From the NCBI RefSeq assembly GCF_001766835.1, contig NZ_LKEU01000026.1, positions 1 to 56,088 on the forward strand: a stretch of 56,088 nt of DNA, written 5' to 3'. How positions within the stretch are numbered: the stretch's first letter is position 1; every line of letters begins with the position of its first letter. Below, piece after piece: positions 7,895 to 15,761 of this stretch. Position numbers and translations under genes: made by a program. The DNA comes from Acetobacterium wieringae. GTDB taxonomy: Bacteria; Bacillota; Clostridia; Eubacteriales; Eubacteriaceae. Below the pieces are notes generated by a model. It did no database searches. It worked only from the letters and a program-made list of their open reading frames with translations, and had not been told where the DNA came from.

Positions 7895-8747
7895 TGTTTT
7901 TCCCTTCCTTAAGTGCCTCTTCTGCCCGATAGGAACTGCGCACCAGAGGACTGCTGGCAACATAGTGGAAGCCCTTGGCTTCGCCAATTTTCTTGTACTG
8001 CGCAAACTTTTCCGGAATTACATAAGCCTTAACCTCAAGATGTTGCGGCGATGGCTGCAGATATTGACCAATGGTAAAAATATCGCAGCCGACTTTCAGG
8101 CTGTCATCCATGACCTGGTAAACCTGTTCGTCGGTCTCACCCAGGCCCACCATAATCCCCGTTTTTGTTTTGATATGAGGCGCCTGTTTTTTGACATACT
8201 CAAGCACCGCCATCGATCGGTCATAGTCCGCTTCCGGCCGAACCACCGAATAAAGTTCCCGGACCGTCTCCACATTATGGTTAATCACATCCGGATTGGC
8301 GGCAATAATACGATCCAGGTCCCTCTGTACGCCTTGGAGGTCGGGGATCAGCACCTCAATCGAAACCCCGGGGTTAAGCTCCCGAACCGCCCTGATGGTA
8401 TCGGCAAAATGTCCGGCGCCACCATCTTTAAGATCATCCCGGGTGACACTGGTGATCACCACATGATTTAAGTCGAGTTCCTTAACTGCTTCAGCCAAAT
8501 GCTGAGGCTCTTTGGGATCAACCGGTTCCACCGCTCCACTGGTTACATTACAGAACCGGCAGTTGCGGGTGCAGGTTCTCCCCAGGATCATAAAGGTAGC
8601 CGTCTTTTTTTTATAACATTCTCCCAGATTCGGACAATTGGCTTCCTTACAAACGGTATTGAGTTTCAGTTTAGCCATCAGCCTATTCACTTCTTCGACA
8701 GCCGCTTTATTATAGCTGACCTTTAACCATTCTGGTTTCTTTTTCAT
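7881..8747 (-). CDS. lipA: Lipoyl synthase
   Basis: A 288-aa radical SAM enzyme that inserts two sulfurs into protein-bound octanoyl groups. Both iron-sulfur motifs are visible: the auxiliary cluster segment CKEANCPNLGEC and the SAM cluster CTRNCRFC; the C-terminal RSSY (SSPLVRSSY) supplies the serine ligand of the auxiliary cluster. Length is normal. No lipB is present, so the octanoyl substrate probably comes from LplA acting on free octanoate, or from a transferase elsewhere. It lies between the lipoyl carrier and lplA. Confidence 0.95.
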   Translation of the reverse strand: MKKKPEWLKVSYNKAAVEEVNRLMAKLKLNTVCKEANCPNLGECYKKKTATFMILGRTCTRNCRFCNVTSGAVEPVDPKEPQHLAEAVKELDLNHVVITSVTRDDLKDGGAGHFADTIRAVRELNPGVSIEVLIPDLQGVQRDLDRIIAANPDVINHNVETVRELYSVVRPEADYDRSMAVLEYVKKQAPHIKTKTGIMVGLGETDEQVYQVMDDSLKVGCDIFTIGQYLQPSPQHLEVKAYVIPEKFAQYKKIGEAKGFHYVASSPLVRSSYRAEEALKEGKNNDLY

Positions 8748-8759
8748 TTTATCCCCTGA

Positions 8760-8999
8760 TCAATCGCAATTGATAACCGCAATTATTTCATCGGCTTTAA
8801 TTTCATCGCCCTCTTCAAAAAAAACTGCTTCCAGAACACCGGATTCCATGCTTTCAACCTCGCTGACAACCTTGTCCATTTCAATTTCGAAAAGCACCTC
8901 ACCCTTTTCGACCACCTCTCCCACTTCTTTGTTCCAGGACGCCAAGACTCCCGATTCCATTTGTTCACTTAATTTTGGCATTTGAATATTTTTCTTCAC
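8760..8999 (-). CDS. Free-standing E2-type lipoyl-domain protein
   Basis: A 79-aa protein that is only a lipoyl/biotinyl domain. It begins MPKLSEQMESG, like the N-terminus of 2-oxoacid dehydrogenase E2 proteins, and has the hairpin EMDKVVSEVES with the expected attachment lysine K43. There is no E2 catalytic domain, nor E1, E3 or glycine-cleavage gene nearby. Start is GTG at 8999, with AGGAG 7 nt upstream. It heads the unit with lipA and lplA, which likely modify it. It could serve as a detached swinging arm for a dehydrogenase encoded elsewhere or another lipoate-dependent pathway. Confidence 0.85.
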   Translation of the reverse strand: MKKNIQMPKLSEQMESGVLASWNKEVGEVVEKGEVLFEIEMDKVVSEVESMESGVLEAVFFEEGDEIKADEIIAVINCD

Positions 9000-9030
9000 A
9001 CCATTTCTCCTTTTATTATTTGTTCCAGAT

Positions 9031-9072
9031 CATTGCGAAACTGCCGTGAGCTTTGTGCTCAGTTTTGCAATG
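9031..9072 (-). promoter_or_regulatory. Hairpin in the leader of the lipoyl-carrier gene
   Basis: CATTGCGAAACTG (9031-9043) pairs with CAGTTTTGCAATG (9060-9072) with one G/T wobble, and the inner TGAGC/GCTCA extends the stem around a small bulge. The hairpin lies about 30 nt before the start codon, just upstream of the ribosome binding site. It could be a regulatory leader structure or an older terminator lacking a T-run; no known riboswitch pattern was recognised. Confidence 0.45.
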
Positions 9073-9350
9073 ACCGCAATTTTGCAAAATATTTAGTTAG
9101 ATTATCTATCTTTCTTTGGATTGCCCGCCCACCTCGTTTCTTCCCGGCAAAGCGATCATCGCTGTCGGTATGGACGCTGTCAAAAACCGGCCTGTTCGTG
9201 TCGATTACTTAATTTCAGGCTTGCCGCATATCTGACATCCCGGATTGACTTAATTTTACCTGAGGTTTGCCTGATCGTCTACTTTAATTTATTCATCTTT
9301 CTGACCTTTTAAGAAACCCCGCCGCCAATTTAAAATAACCTAAAATCAAT
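9073..9350. other. Intergenic region upstream of the lipoyl cluster
   Basis: No protein gene is convincing here. A minus-strand TTGACA at 9178-9183 is present but its -10 partner (GATGAT) is poor. The promoter for the lipoyl cluster is presumably in this stretch. Confidence 0.35.
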
Positions 9351-9395
9351 AAGGCCAGTGTTTGGCAATAATCGTCACCGCTCAACACAGGCCTA
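9351..9395 (-). terminator. Probable terminator of the ABC exporter operon
   Basis: AGGCCTGTGTT pairs with AACACTGGCCT (one mismatch) on the minus strand about 30 bp after the last exporter gene, followed by a T-rich but interrupted tail. It is weaker than the others in the window. Confidence 0.5.
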
Positions 9396-9423
9396 TTTTT
9401 GCTTTATGCTTGGATTCAATTGA

Positions 9424-10158
9424 TTAACCCGTCACCACATCCCGCCGTTTTAACCAAGTGATGGCAAATAGACAAAACCCCGATGTAAAAATAGCGCAGG
9501 CAACCAGAAAGGCAATTTCACCCACCGCCATCGGTGCCGCCGGATCATTGGCCCGCATCCCTAGGGTGATCAGCGCATAGGGAAAGTAGAGCCCATAGCC
9601 TTGCGATAGTAGTGCCAACCCGGCGATCCCGCCCATCAGAGCAATTCCCACCGGCACCGCAAAGCTGCGAATCACCAATGATAAACTCAGCTGTAAAGCG
9701 CATACCACCATGCCACCCAAGGCACCAAATAACAGCCAGAGCGGTAATTCCGGGGGAATCGGATCCGAAAGCCCCGCTAATAATCCCGAAAAGATAAACA
9801 AGAGTCCCATCCAGATCTGGGTCAAAATCACCATTAACCAACCCATTATCAGTTTTGCCATAAATAGCTGTGTTATCGGAACCGGGGCAGTCAATACCGT
9901 ATTCCAGTTATGATTGGCATGCTCCAGCCGAAACAGATAGGACGCATAAATCCCAATCAATACCGGTAAGAAAAAATAACAGGCAAACAGGGTATGCTGG
10001 GTCCACAGGCTGTACCACTTATTTTCCAGCATGCTCAGGTTGTTGAGATAATTGAAGGTTCCCATAAAGGCCGGAATAATGGGAATCAGTAAAAAAGCCA
10101 GCCACATCGGACTGTGTCGCATCTTGATCATTTCTGCTTGTAAAGCCCGTATCAACAT
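9424..10158 (-). CDS. ABC-2 type permease, lantibiotic-immunity type (first subunit)
   Basis: A 244-aa integral membrane protein with about six membrane helices, beginning LIRALQAEMIKMRHSPMW, a start typical of the MutE/EpiE/CprB-like permeases of lantibiotic self-protection and resistance exporters. With the adjacent permease and ATPase it would form a three-subunit ABC transporter that removes cationic antimicrobial peptides from the membrane. It is the last gene, 3 bp after the other permease. No bacteriocin gene is present, so it is probably a resistance rather than an immunity system. Confidence 0.78.
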   Translation of the reverse strand: MLIRALQAEMIKMRHSPMWLAFLLIPIIPAFMGTFNYLNNLSMLENKWYSLWTQHTLFACYFFLPVLIGIYASYLFRLEHANHNWNTVLTAPVPITQLFMAKLIMGWLMVILTQIWMGLLFIFSGLLAGLSDPIPPELPLWLLFGALGGMVVCALQLSLSLVIRSFAVPVGIALMGGIAGLALLSQGYGLYFPYALITLGMRANDPAAPMAVGEIAFLVACAIFTSGFCLFAITWLKRRDVVTG

Positions 10159-10161
10159 CGC

Positions 10162-10914
10162 TCAGACCTCCCTTCTGACAAATAAGATCTGGCCGACGCC
10201 ATAAATCAGCCCAAAGAAAACCAAAATCAGGCCGAGCCCCGGCCAATCAATGGCCTTCCAATAAAAATCAGTGGCTCGGGTGATCGGATCCCAATTCATG
10301 CCAACCTGCATCAACACCCCGTAATAGCTCCACAGAACCAGTTTTTGAAATCCCTGGGGGAAAAACATGCTAAACAGACCAATAAATCCACCAATTAGTC
10401 CCAATGTCATCGGCACCATCTGATTGGCAACGAGCATTGAGATCCCCTGTTGAAAGACATAGATAGTCAGACTCACCATCAGGGTAAACAACAGATACCC
10501 AACCAGCGCCCCCCAAGGCACTGGCCCACCAAAATGCAGAACGACGCCCATGCCGATCATAATCGCCAGCTGGCCCAAGGCGGCACCCAGCATATAGATA
10601 CTGCCCCAAATAAACTTAGCCGCAAAGATCCGCTTGGTCGGAATAATGGTTTCCAACAGCTTAAAGGTTTGACCCTTATGCTCCACATCGCTAAGACGAG
10701 AAGCCACCACTGCGGCGATCACCGGCATGATGATGCAGTTAAGCATCGGAAACTGGTAGAGAAAAAATAGCCAGCCCTGGGCCAGATCATTGGCATCCTT
10801 GTTGGAAATAGCCCAGCCCGCCCAGAGCAGCTGAACCGCCATCATTATCGCCACCACCAGCCAGATCTTGCGGCCCTTTGCTTTTAAAACCTCCATCCAA
10901 ATTGCGGCGCTCAT
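10162..10914 (-). CDS. ABC-2 type permease, lantibiotic-immunity type (second subunit)
   Basis: A 250-aa membrane protein with about six helices, related to the MutG/EpiG-like subunit. The N-terminus IWMEVLKAKGRKIW is the cytoplasmic coupling segment common to this family, and the segment SRLSDVEHKGQTFKLLE before helix 3 parallels its partner's SYLFRLEHANHNW. It overlaps the ATPase gene by 4 bp and precedes the other permease by 3 bp, so the three are translated together. Which of the two permeases matches which named subunit is uncertain. Confidence 0.78.
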   Translation of the reverse strand: MSAAIWMEVLKAKGRKIWLVVAIMMAVQLLWAGWAISNKDANDLAQGWLFFLYQFPMLNCIIMPVIAAVVASRLSDVEHKGQTFKLLETIIPTKRIFAAKFIWGSIYMLGAALGQLAIMIGMGVVLHFGGPVPWGALVGYLLFTLMVSLTIYVFQQGISMLVANQMVPMTLGLIGGFIGLFSMFFPQGFQKLVLWSYYGVLMQVGMNWDPITRATDFYWKAIDWPGLGLILVFFGLIYGVGQILFVRREV

Positions 10915-11825
10915 AAGCTCACCGCCGTTCCAGTCAACTCCAGGAAAATATCCTCCAGGCTTTTTTTACGTTCTTCAATCCGAACTAAACCAATATTATT
11001 CTGTCCCAGTGCTTTGCTGATTTCAGCCATCCGCGTATCTCTCATCTGCGGGATAATCAGATAATCGTCCTCGGCTTCCCAGGTCACGCCGTTTTGACTG
11101 AGGAATGCTTTGGTTACCTCATTATTTAAGGTGCGCACTGCCAAATGCTGTTTGCTGTACTGATGGAGTTTGGTCAGGCTGTCCTGATAAACCAGCTCGC
11201 CTTCCCGAATGATTCCCACCCGGGTGGCCAGCTGATCAACTTCACTTAAGAGGTGGCTGGAGACCACCACCGTCATCCCGAATTTTTGCGGCAGCGACTG
11301 AATCAGCTCCCGCATTTCCGAAATCCCGGCCGGGTCCAACCCATTGGTGGGTTCATCCAGAATCAGCAGTTTGGGATAACCCAACAGGGCACTGGCCAAC
11401 CCCAGGCGCTGTTTCATTCCCAGCGAATACTGGCTGACTTTTTTGTGCTGCTGGTTCTCCAGCCGGACAATTTTTAAAACGTCAACAATGTTCTGTTTGG
11501 GTACCCCCCGCAGGGTTTGAAAGATCCGCAGGTTTTCTGCTCCGGTTAAATGACCGTAATAGCTGGGCGATTCAATCAACGAACCGACATGCTTAAGATT
11601 TTCCAGCCGGTTTTTGCTGTTGACCCGTTTTCCAAAAACGGTGATCGCCCCCGCCGTGGGCTTGGTCAAGCCCAGAATCATTTTAAGCGTCGTTGATTTC
11701 CCGGCGCCATTGGGCCCCAGAAACCCATAAATCGCCCCTTCCGGAACCGACAGATCCACATCTTTGACCCGATAAACATTGCCATATTGTTTGCTGAGCC
11801 CCTCCGTCTCGATAATATTGTTCAT
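10911..11825 (-). CDS. ABC transporter ATP-binding protein, lantibiotic-resistance type
   Basis: The ATPase of the exporter, 304 aa. Walker A GPNGAGKST, the ABC signature SLGMKQRLGLA and Walker B LLILDEPTNGLDP are intact, and the C-terminal 80 residues match the extension seen in MutF/BcrA/CprA-type ATPases. The frame is open to a GTG at 11834, but the ATG at 11825 sits 8 nt after AGGAG. It is the first gene of the exporter operon and is divergent from the response regulator gene; the 146-bp gap between them should hold the regulated promoters. Confidence 0.9.
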   Translation of the reverse strand: MNNIIETEGLSKQYGNVYRVKDVDLSVPEGAIYGFLGPNGAGKSTTLKMILGLTKPTAGAITVFGKRVNSKNRLENLKHVGSLIESPSYYGHLTGAENLRIFQTLRGVPKQNIVDVLKIVRLENQQHKKVSQYSLGMKQRLGLASALLGYPKLLILDEPTNGLDPAGISEMRELIQSLPQKFGMTVVVSSHLLSEVDQLATRVGIIREGELVYQDSLTKLHQYSKQHLAVRTLNNEVTKAFLSQNGVTWEAEDDYLIIPQMRDTRMAEISKALGQNNIGLVRIEERKKSLEDIFLELTGTAVSL

Positions 11826-11947
11826 AATATGCACTCCTTCTTTTTGTATACCGTTATGATAGCCGATGAACCTTACGGCGGATTGTCCCCGGCCTTACGT
11901 TTACCTTAATTTTAAGGTCATCCACTAACAGCAACTATTTTTTCAGG

Positions 11948-11953
11948 TATAAT
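11948..11953 (+). promoter_or_regulatory. Candidate -10 box of the two-component operon
   Basis: A perfect TATAAT lies 19 nt before the response regulator start. No good -35 box is visible 17 bp upstream, which fits a regulated or autoregulated promoter. The position is suggestive only. Confidence 0.4.
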
Positions 11954-11971
11954 AACGAAGAGGTGATTCGG

Positions 11972-12691
11972 ATGAAAACAATCTTTGACGCAAAACTTCT
12001 GGTTGTCGATGACGAACCGGAAATTATTATTCTATTAAATACAATCCTCCATCAGGCGGGCTTTGCTCGGGTGCTCAGCGCCGAAAACTGCCAGCAGGCA
12101 CGGGCACTTTTTGCTTTGGAAAAGCCCGATGGGGCGATTCTCGATGTGACCCTGCCAGATGGCGACGGGTTTTCGCTGATGCAGGAGTTGCGGCAGCAAT
12201 CAAATGTGCCAATGCTTTTTTTGTCGGCCCGGGATGAGGACGAAAACCGGCTGCTGGGGCTGGGACTGGGTGCTGACGACTACATCACCAAGCCCTTTCT
12301 GCCCCGGGAGCTGGTGCTGCGTTTAAACGGAATCCTGCGGCGGGTTTACCAGCCGCGACAGGCTCAGCCAACGGCTGAGGAATGTCTGGTACTGGGAACG
12401 GTGACCGTCAATTTTAAAAGCGGCATTGTTAAGACCGATGCTGGTGAAAAAAACCTGACCGCCAAAGAGCATGCCCTACTGAAAAAGCTCTGGGAAAATC
12501 AGGGCCATATCGTCACGGCTGACAGCCTCTGTCGCAGCGCCTGGGATGATGATCTCTATGGCTACGAAAATACTCTGATGGTTCACATCCGAAGGCTCCG
12601 GGAAAAAATCGAGGTGGATCCCTCCCAACCCCAATACCTGCTGACCGTTCGGGGTATGGGTTATAAACTGGCCAAGGAAACCAAGCAATGA
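11972..12691 (+). CDS. Response regulator, OmpR/PhoB family (peptide-resistance type)
   Basis: A 239-aa regulator. The receiver domain (about 8-122) has the acidic pair D13/D14, phosphoacceptor D58, S85 and K107, all intact. The C-terminal winged helix (about 140-235) ends with the usual LLTVRGMGYKL segment. ATG at 11972 is preferred over the upstream GTG because GAGG lies at a proper distance. It overlaps the kinase gene by 4 bp (ATGA). Being divergent from the lantibiotic-type exporter, it most likely activates that operon when the kinase senses an antimicrobial peptide, as in CprRK/BceRS-like systems. Confidence 0.92.
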   Translation: MKTIFDAKLLVVDDEPEIIILLNTILHQAGFARVLSAENCQQARALFALEKPDGAILDVTLPDGDGFSLMQELRQQSNVPMLFLSARDEDENRLLGLGLGADDYITKPFLPRELVLRLNGILRRVYQPRQAQPTAEECLVLGTVTVNFKSGIVKTDAGEKNLTAKEHALLKKLWENQGHIVTADSLCRSAWDDDLYGYENTLMVHIRRLREKIEVDPSQPQYLLTVRGMGYKLAKETKQ

Positions 12692-14046
12692 AGAGTCTGC
12701 GAAAAATCATCACCCGTTCGATACTGCTGACCGCTGCCATTGCGTTGCTTCTGGTGGCCATCAATATGGCTTTTACCACCAACTGGATGTTTAAATACTC
12801 CGGCAGTCAGCCCCTTAAATACGCCATTGCCGATATTTCCGATGGCCTCTCAAGCGTCGATGGAACTTATACCCTTAATGCCGCTGCCACCACGATGATG
12901 GAAGAACAATATGCCTGGGCGATGCTGATTAGCCGGGATGGTCAGGTGATCTGGGATAAAAACCTGCCCGGAGATATTCCCCGGCACTACACCCTTACCG
13001 ATGTGGCCTCCTTCAGCCGTTGGTATCTTAACGACTATCCGGTCTCGGTTTGGGAGCATCCCGACGGTTTACTGGTTTTAGGCGACCCCAAAAACAGCAT
13101 CTGGAAATATAATATTACCTCCACCGAAGATACCATTGCCCATGTCCCTGGTTTGCTGACCGGTTTTTTGATCCTAAACGTGTTGTCGGCCCTGGTGCTG
13201 GCCTTGTTTCTGGGACTGTGGCTCTACCACAAGCTAAAACCATTGTATAACGGCATTACCGCCCTACCAAAAAAAGAACCCCTGTCACTGCCTACCGGCG
13301 GTGTCACCGGGGAAGTGTCAAGGATTCTTAATGAAACTTCAGTCATTCTCAGCCAGCAGGAACAACAACTGGCTCAACGGGATCAGGCCCGAACGGAATG
13401 GATTGCCGGGGTTTCCCATGATATCCGGACTCCGCTGTCGATGGTGATGGGCTACGCCAGCGAACTGGAAAACAACCCCAGCCTCCCCACCACCGAACAA
13501 AATCAGGCCCGGATTATCCGTCAACAGAGTCAACGGATCAAGTCCCTGATCAGCGATTTAAACCTGGCCTCCAAACTGGAGTACCATGCCCAACCGATGG
13601 AACTGGCTCCGATTTCACCCGCTGCCCTAATCCGGGGGGTGGCAGTGGATTTCATCAATGACGGTCTCCCCGAGCCCTATTCACTTTCCGTCGATGTGCC
13701 CGAGGAAGCCAACGGCCCCATCTTACTGTGTGACCAGGCCCTGATTCGTCGGGCTCTGACCAACCTGATTGACAACAGCATCCGTCACAATCCCAGGGGC
13801 TGTGCGATTAAACTGTCGGTGACCAAATCAACAGATGGGTTAGTGCTTAAAGTCAGTGACAACGGCAAAGGCTATCCCCCTGAGCTTATTAAAAATTCAG
13901 GGGGATTGGATGAATCGCCGTTACTCGGAAACCACGGCTTGGGACTGATCATTGTTCGCCGAATCATGAAAATCCATGGTGGGAACATTGTTTTTGAGAA
14001 TTTGCCCCAACAGGGCTGTGCGACTTCTCTTCTTTTTAGCACTTAA
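12688..14046 (+). CDS. Sensor histidine kinase, peptide-resistance type
   Basis: A 452-aa membrane kinase. Two membrane helices (about 10-30 and 155-180) bracket an extracellular domain of about 120 residues. The HisKA segment SHDIRTPLSMV places the phosphorylated histidine at H244; the N-box LIDNSIRHNP, G1 box VSDNGKGYP and G2 box GNHGLGLIIV are all present, so it should be active. The substantial external domain distinguishes it from BceS-type kinases, which lack one and sense through their transporter; it is closer in layout to the LanK/CprK group. Confidence 0.9.
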   Translation: MKSLRKIITRSILLTAAIALLLVAINMAFTTNWMFKYSGSQPLKYAIADISDGLSSVDGTYTLNAAATTMMEEQYAWAMLISRDGQVIWDKNLPGDIPRHYTLTDVASFSRWYLNDYPVSVWEHPDGLLVLGDPKNSIWKYNITSTEDTIAHVPGLLTGFLILNVLSALVLALFLGLWLYHKLKPLYNGITALPKKEPLSLPTGGVTGEVSRILNETSVILSQQEQQLAQRDQARTEWIAGVSHDIRTPLSMVMGYASELENNPSLPTTEQNQARIIRQQSQRIKSLISDLNLASKLEYHAQPMELAPISPAALIRGVAVDFINDGLPEPYSLSVDVPEEANGPILLCDQALIRRALTNLIDNSIRHNPRGCAIKLSVTKSTDGLVLKVSDNGKGYPPELIKNSGGLDESPLLGNHGLGLIIVRRIMKIHGGNIVFENLPQQGCATSLLFST

Positions 14047-14099
14047 TCCCGATCCTGTCTTTATGACTATGCTACTCAATCCAGCGGCTTTTACACAAA

Positions 14100-14669
14100 T
14101 TACTTTGTGAGCATCCCTTGCGCAATCACCGGGGCCAGACGTTTAGCCAGCAGCACACTAATGGCAATCTTAATCAGATCGCCTGGCAGGGTCATCACAA
14201 AGCCGGTCATCATCAGCGTGGCGGCCCCCACCGGAGTGTTGAGGTAGTAATTGGCAATGAAATAATACCAGGTTAGCCCCAGGGCGTAGATCACAGCAGT
14301 TCCGGCCAAGGCAGCAATGACCATCGGCAGGGTTTCGTTGTTGGTGTTCTTTTCTGCCAGCCAGCCGGTGACAAAGGCCCCCAGGGCAAAACCGACAATA
14401 TAGCCAAAGCTTGGTTTTAAGACATACATCAGCCCACCGCCGCCGGAAAATACCGGCAGACCAACCAGGCCTAGAAAAATATAAACCAGCACGGCAATCA
14501 GGCCGCCCCGGGAGCCCAGCAGCAATCCCGCCAGAATCACAAACAAAGTCTGCAGCGTAAAGGGGATTCCCGGCAGCGGCACTTTAATCATCGCCCCGAC
14601 CACGATCAAAGCGGAAAACAATCCGCAAAGTACTAACATTCTTACATTAATTGTATTTTTTTCTAGCAT
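14100..14669 (-). CDS. bioY: Biotin transporter, ECF S component
   Basis: A 189-aa membrane protein with about six helices and the BioY signature region FTLQTLFVILAGLLLGSRGG. BioY binds biotin and pairs with the shared ECF module (EcfA, EcfA', EcfT), not found here. It lies 12 bp after birA and shares its BirA-regulated promoter, so the cell raises biotin uptake when biotin is scarce. No biotin synthesis genes are present in the window. Confidence 0.93.
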   Translation of the reverse strand: MLEKNTINVRMLVLCGLFSALIVVGAMIKVPLPGIPFTLQTLFVILAGLLLGSRGGLIAVLVYIFLGLVGLPVFSGGGGLMYVLKPSFGYIVGFALGAFVTGWLAEKNTNNETLPMVIAALAGTAVIYALGLTWYYFIANYYLNTPVGAATLMMTGFVMTLPGDLIKIAISVLLAKRLAPVIAQGMLTK

Positions 14670-14681
14670 TTATTCCATCCT

Positions 14682-15662
14682 TTATTCTAATTTTCTGATA
14701 CTGATTTCCCCGGTGTTCAGGGTTTCTGTCTGTCCAAATTGATTTTTAATCATTAATCCACCTTCGTCGCTGATATCCAGGGCAGTTGCCACTTCCCACT
14801 CATTGTTCCGGAAAACCTTAATCTGTTTTCCTAAAACCATGGAATGGGTTTTATATTCTGCCAGGAAATCCCGGTTTGTTAAATCTTCACAGATACTCAG
14901 CACCTCATTGATAATTTCCGCTGCCAGCCGGTTACGGGTCAGGGCATCGGGTTTTTCATTAAATAGTGTCCCGACAATGTCTTCCAGTTCCTTAGGCAGA
15001 GCCGCTTCCGGCTGCTTGAAATTCAGGCCGATGCCGATGATCACAAACTCGAACTGTCCGTTCTCAAAGTTGGTCACTGCCTCAGTGAGAATCCCAACAA
15101 TTTTCCGGTCGTCCCGGTAAATATCATTGACCCACTTAATCTGGGTCTCGATCCCCGTCACTTTTTTAATGGCCCGGCAAACCCCTACCGATGCCCCGGT
15201 AGTTAACAGCACGGCATCCCGGGCGGCCACCTCGGGGCGCAGCACCAGACTTAAATAAACCCCGCTTTTTGGCGGTGAGTAAAAAGAACGGCCCATTCGG
15301 CCCCGCCCCTGGGTTTGCTCTTCAGCGATAATAACAGTTCCCGTTTTCGCCCCTTCCAGAGCCAATTTCTTGGCTTCCTGATTGGTGGAACCAATGGTTT
15401 TGTAGACTATCAGCTCAAGCTCCTGATTGGTTGGAGACAGCCAGGGCTGGATTCCTTCCGCCGACATCAGATCCGACTCACTTTTTAACCGGTAGCCCTT
15501 GTTGGTGGTGGATTCAATCTCGTAGCCTTCTTCTTTTAACGCTTTAATGGCCTTCCAGATGGCTGATCGGGAGACGTTCATGGTGCTGGCCAGCACTTCT
15601 CCAGATAAATAGTTTTCTCTATTTTCTTCCAAGGTTTTTAATAGTTTTAATTTTGTCGACAT
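14682..15662 (-). CDS. birA: Biotin-protein ligase and biotin repressor (bifunctional BirA)
   Basis: A 326-aa bifunctional protein. The N-terminal winged helix (about 1-62; STMNVSRSAIWKAIKALK) binds DNA; the catalytic domain carries the biotinyl-AMP loop GRGRMGR at 119-125 and KWVNDI; the C-terminal SH3-like domain ends the protein. It attaches biotin to carboxylase carriers and, as holo-repressor, closes biotin genes. A well-formed operator overlaps its own promoter (15681-15739), so birA-bioY is autoregulated. GAGGTG stands just upstream of the ATG. Confidence 0.95.
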   Translation of the reverse strand: MSTKLKLLKTLEENRENYLSGEVLASTMNVSRSAIWKAIKALKEEGYEIESTTNKGYRLKSESDLMSAEGIQPWLSPTNQELELIVYKTIGSTNQEAKKLALEGAKTGTVIIAEEQTQGRGRMGRSFYSPPKSGVYLSLVLRPEVAARDAVLLTTGASVGVCRAIKKVTGIETQIKWVNDIYRDDRKIVGILTEAVTNFENGQFEFVIIGIGLNFKQPEAALPKELEDIVGTLFNEKPDALTRNRLAAEIINEVLSICEDLTNRDFLAEYKTHSMVLGKQIKVFRNNEWEVATALDISDEGGLMIKNQFGQTETLNTGEISIRKLE

Positions 15663-15680
15663 TTCTTCACCTCTGGGGTT

Positions 15681-15709
15681 ATTCTAAACAAAAAAAAAGT
15701 TATTGTCAA
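15681..15709 (-). promoter_or_regulatory. birA-bioY promoter
   Basis: Minus strand: TTGACA (15704-15709), 17-bp spacer, TAGAAT (15681-15686), about 20 bp before the birA start codon. The -35 box is inside one arm of the BirA operator. Confidence 0.8.
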
Positions 15710-15739
15710 CCATTTTTAATCGATTGGTTGACAATAACT
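15698..15739. promoter_or_regulatory. BirA operator
   Basis: A perfect 15-bp inverted repeat, AGTTATTGTCAACCA (15698-15712) and TGGTTGACAATAACT (15725-15739). Its core TTGTCAACC-N14-GGTTGACAA matches the known Firmicutes BirA-box form (TTGTnAACC, 14-16 nt, GGTTnACAA). One arm covers the -35 box of the birA promoter, which explains repression directly. Confidence 0.88.
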
Positions 15740-15761
15740 CTCGCCATTGCTTTTTTCTATT

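Noticed and set aside
7965..8471. 168-codon plus-strand frame
   Set aside because: It is antisense to lipA, whose protein motifs are unmistakable.
9001..9120. Possible glycine or other riboswitch before the lipoyl carrier
   Set aside because: A hairpin exists but none of the conserved glycine-riboswitch strings is present.
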